NCBI RefSeq assembly: GCF_000226295.1
Contig: NC_016024.1
Coordinates: 107,501 to 171,500, forward strand
From: Chloracidobacterium thermophilum B
GTDB taxonomy: Bacteria; Acidobacteriota; Blastocatellia; Chloracidobacteriales; Chloracidobacteriaceae
Reading direction: 5' to 3'
Length of the DNA stretch: 64,000 bases
Position numbers and translations under genes: made by a program. The notes below the pieces were generated by a model. The model was given only the letters and a program-made list of their open reading frames with translations. It did not search any database and had not been told where the DNA came from. Position 1 is the first letter of the stretch; every line of letters starts with the position of its first letter. Positions 62,654-64,000 of the stretch are shown piece by piece.

Positions 62654-64000
62654 GTGTTTATGTTGTTTTACCTCGTTGCATGGGCGCTCTTGTTCGGCGT
62701 CTGCCTGATGGTCGGGACTTCTGTCCTAAGCTTGGTTGGCTGTCCTTCTGCTATTGAGCGTCCGGCTGACCGTTTGTTGGCAACCCTGTGGGTGGGATTG
62801 CTGACCTTGGCGACGCGTTGCTGGCGTTGTCCATTGTCGCACCGCTGCGTCCGCACTGGTGCGCCCTCGTTGCGGCTGGGTTGTCTCTTCCGGCTCTGTG
62901 GTCAAAGGAATCACTTCAGGCACTGAAAGCCTACCGTGGCTTTTGTACGCTGCCAGTTGTTTTGGGCGTTCTAGTTGTATCAAGTGCTTCGGCCTGGCTT
63001 GTTTTGCGCGGTACAATCTCTGGAGATGCTCACATCTACCATATTCCACGAGTACGCTGGTATAGCGAATACGGGACACCTTTTGGACTGGCCCTTTTGG
63101 AAGCACACCTGGGTCTGACAAGCAGTTGGCATACGCTTACAGCCGTGTTTGATGTAACGCCATTCCGTGGGCGTACTTATGCAGCAGCAAATGGTTTTCT
63201 CTGTGCCCTTTTCATGCTGAACTTTCTTGTAGTTGGTCAAAGGATTTATAAAAGGCAAGCACTTGACTCAGATATATTCCTGGCTACTGTATCAGTGGTT
63301 TACTTTGCTGCTGTTATTAGAAGGCTGAACCAGACGTTTACTCTCCCTCTCCAGATATTGCCGTGGTGTTTTCGTTCGCTACAATTACTTGGCTTTTTTG
63401 GGTTGAGCCAGATTCTCTGGTACAAAGAGCAAAAGCTGCTTGGCTGGCATCTTTAGGCGCTTTAGGATTAAAACTTTCACTAGCTCCACTACTTGCTACC
63501 GTTGCGTTAGCAGAATTTTGGAGAGTAAGAAACTATCCATCTCTGGTGCAGCGATTTATCACTTTAGTAATTGCATACACTCTACCTTTTTTGATGGTCC
63601 AGTTTATCTCAACCGGGTACTTTTTGTATCCGGTGACAATCCCGAACTTTTCTCTTGATTGGTCTTTACCCCCGGAAACGGTAGAGTGGGAAGCCAAGTT
63701 GCCGGTATTTATCGCCCCTTTCAAGCCAATACCGGACTCGTACCACTCGGCAGTACCGGCAGATTACGGTGAAATGACTCTAACTTTTCTTAGGAATCAA
63801 AAGTCTTTCATCTTTCTCTCGATAATCAACTTATCGATATGTTCTTGGATTATATTCATAGTAAGACCAGAGAAAATAATATATCTGATAGCTACAATTG
63901 GATTGATAGGAAACGTTTTCATTCTAGCCTCAGGTCCAGATGGAAGATACGGCTTTTCGTATGTCCGTATTGGTCTGGTTTTGCTTTTTGTAATACTGGT
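62654..64000 (+). pseudogene. Polytopic membrane protein, split by two apparent -1 frameshifts and cut by the window end
   Basis: Three successive frames carry continuous hydrophobic protein. Frame 1, GTG 62654 or ATG 62660 to ~62810, reads FYLVAWALLFGVCLMVGTSV...LLATLWVGLLTL. Frame 2, ~62810 to ~63330, reads GDALLALSIVAPLRPHW...GTISGDAHIYHIPRVRWYSEYGTP...FLATVSVVYFAAVI. Frame 3, ~63330 to the end, reads YSPSPDIAVVFSFATITWLFW...GPDGRYGFSYVRIGLVLL. Each junction needs one added base. It resembles large membrane proteins of the glycosyltransferase C/PMT-like type, but the family is not certain. From about 63200 the DNA is clearly more AT-rich than the rest of the window, suggesting transfer. 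Decay and sequencing error are both possible. Confidence 0.65.

Overview
The window reads as a chromosomal segment of a moderately GC-rich, Gram-negative bacterium. Three things point to Acidobacteriota: a VWA protein of the acidobacterial VWFA-related type (33947-34906), LPS genes (lpxI, rfaE1) and a TonB/ExbBD energiser. A carotenoid isomerase of the CrtISO type and an oxygen-dependent coproporphyrinogen oxidase fit an oxygen-exposed, pigment-making organism. Chloracidobacterium is a plausible guess, but it was not tested by any search.

Layout: 1-424 is the end of an rRNA operon (23S tail, 5S). 493-9901 holds housekeeping and metabolic genes: an ACMSD-like decarboxylase, hemF, a membrane protein coupled to crtISO, purQ, nadC, dnaN, an RlmI-like methyltransferase and a Bax-inhibitor-1 protein. 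10253-17978 is a four-gene overlapping CRISPR-Cas type I-G (formerly I-U) effector operon, cas3-csx17-csb1-csb2. No cas1, cas2, cas4 or CRISPR array is visible in the window. 18148-34906 is mixed metabolism: acyl-CoA ligase, AIM24, plsC-cdd, S8 protease, queE, a glycosyltransferase with an apparent frameshift, SDR, dipeptide epimerase, M14 peptidase, citrate synthase, rfaE1, rel and VWA. 35033-39386 is a minus-strand cluster (SurA-like lipoprotein, lpxI, macro domain, DUF4394/FG-GAP protein). 39549-43369 carries rpsO, pnp, an HU-type gene and a HIT-family gene. 43409-46570 encodes a very large GAF/PAS coiled-coil protein. Two secreted proteins follow, then secDF.

52188-55738 is a compact tonB-exbB-exbD-exbD-TPR lipoprotein operon closed by a strong terminator. 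Immediately after it, 55862-57952 holds the most interesting cassette: an E1-like ThiF-family enzyme with an extra zinc ribbon, a small membrane-anchored zinc-ribbon protein, and a ubiquitin-like beta-grasp protein. The last has an internal Arg-Gly-Gly at the position of the ubiquitin C-terminus, followed by a 16-residue tail. Together they resemble a bacterial ubiquitin-like conjugation or modification system. No E2-like or JAB protease gene is recognisable in the window.

The window closes with a DICT-domain gene preceded by paired 21-bp palindromic sites, tRNA-Gly, rpsA, a type II NADH dehydrogenase-like gene, tRNA-Lys, and an AT-rich polytopic membrane protein gene that is split across three frames and runs off the end. 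Many start codons were moved inward from the longest open frame on the basis of Shine-Dalgarno sites, gene overlaps or family N-termini; the reasons are given per gene.
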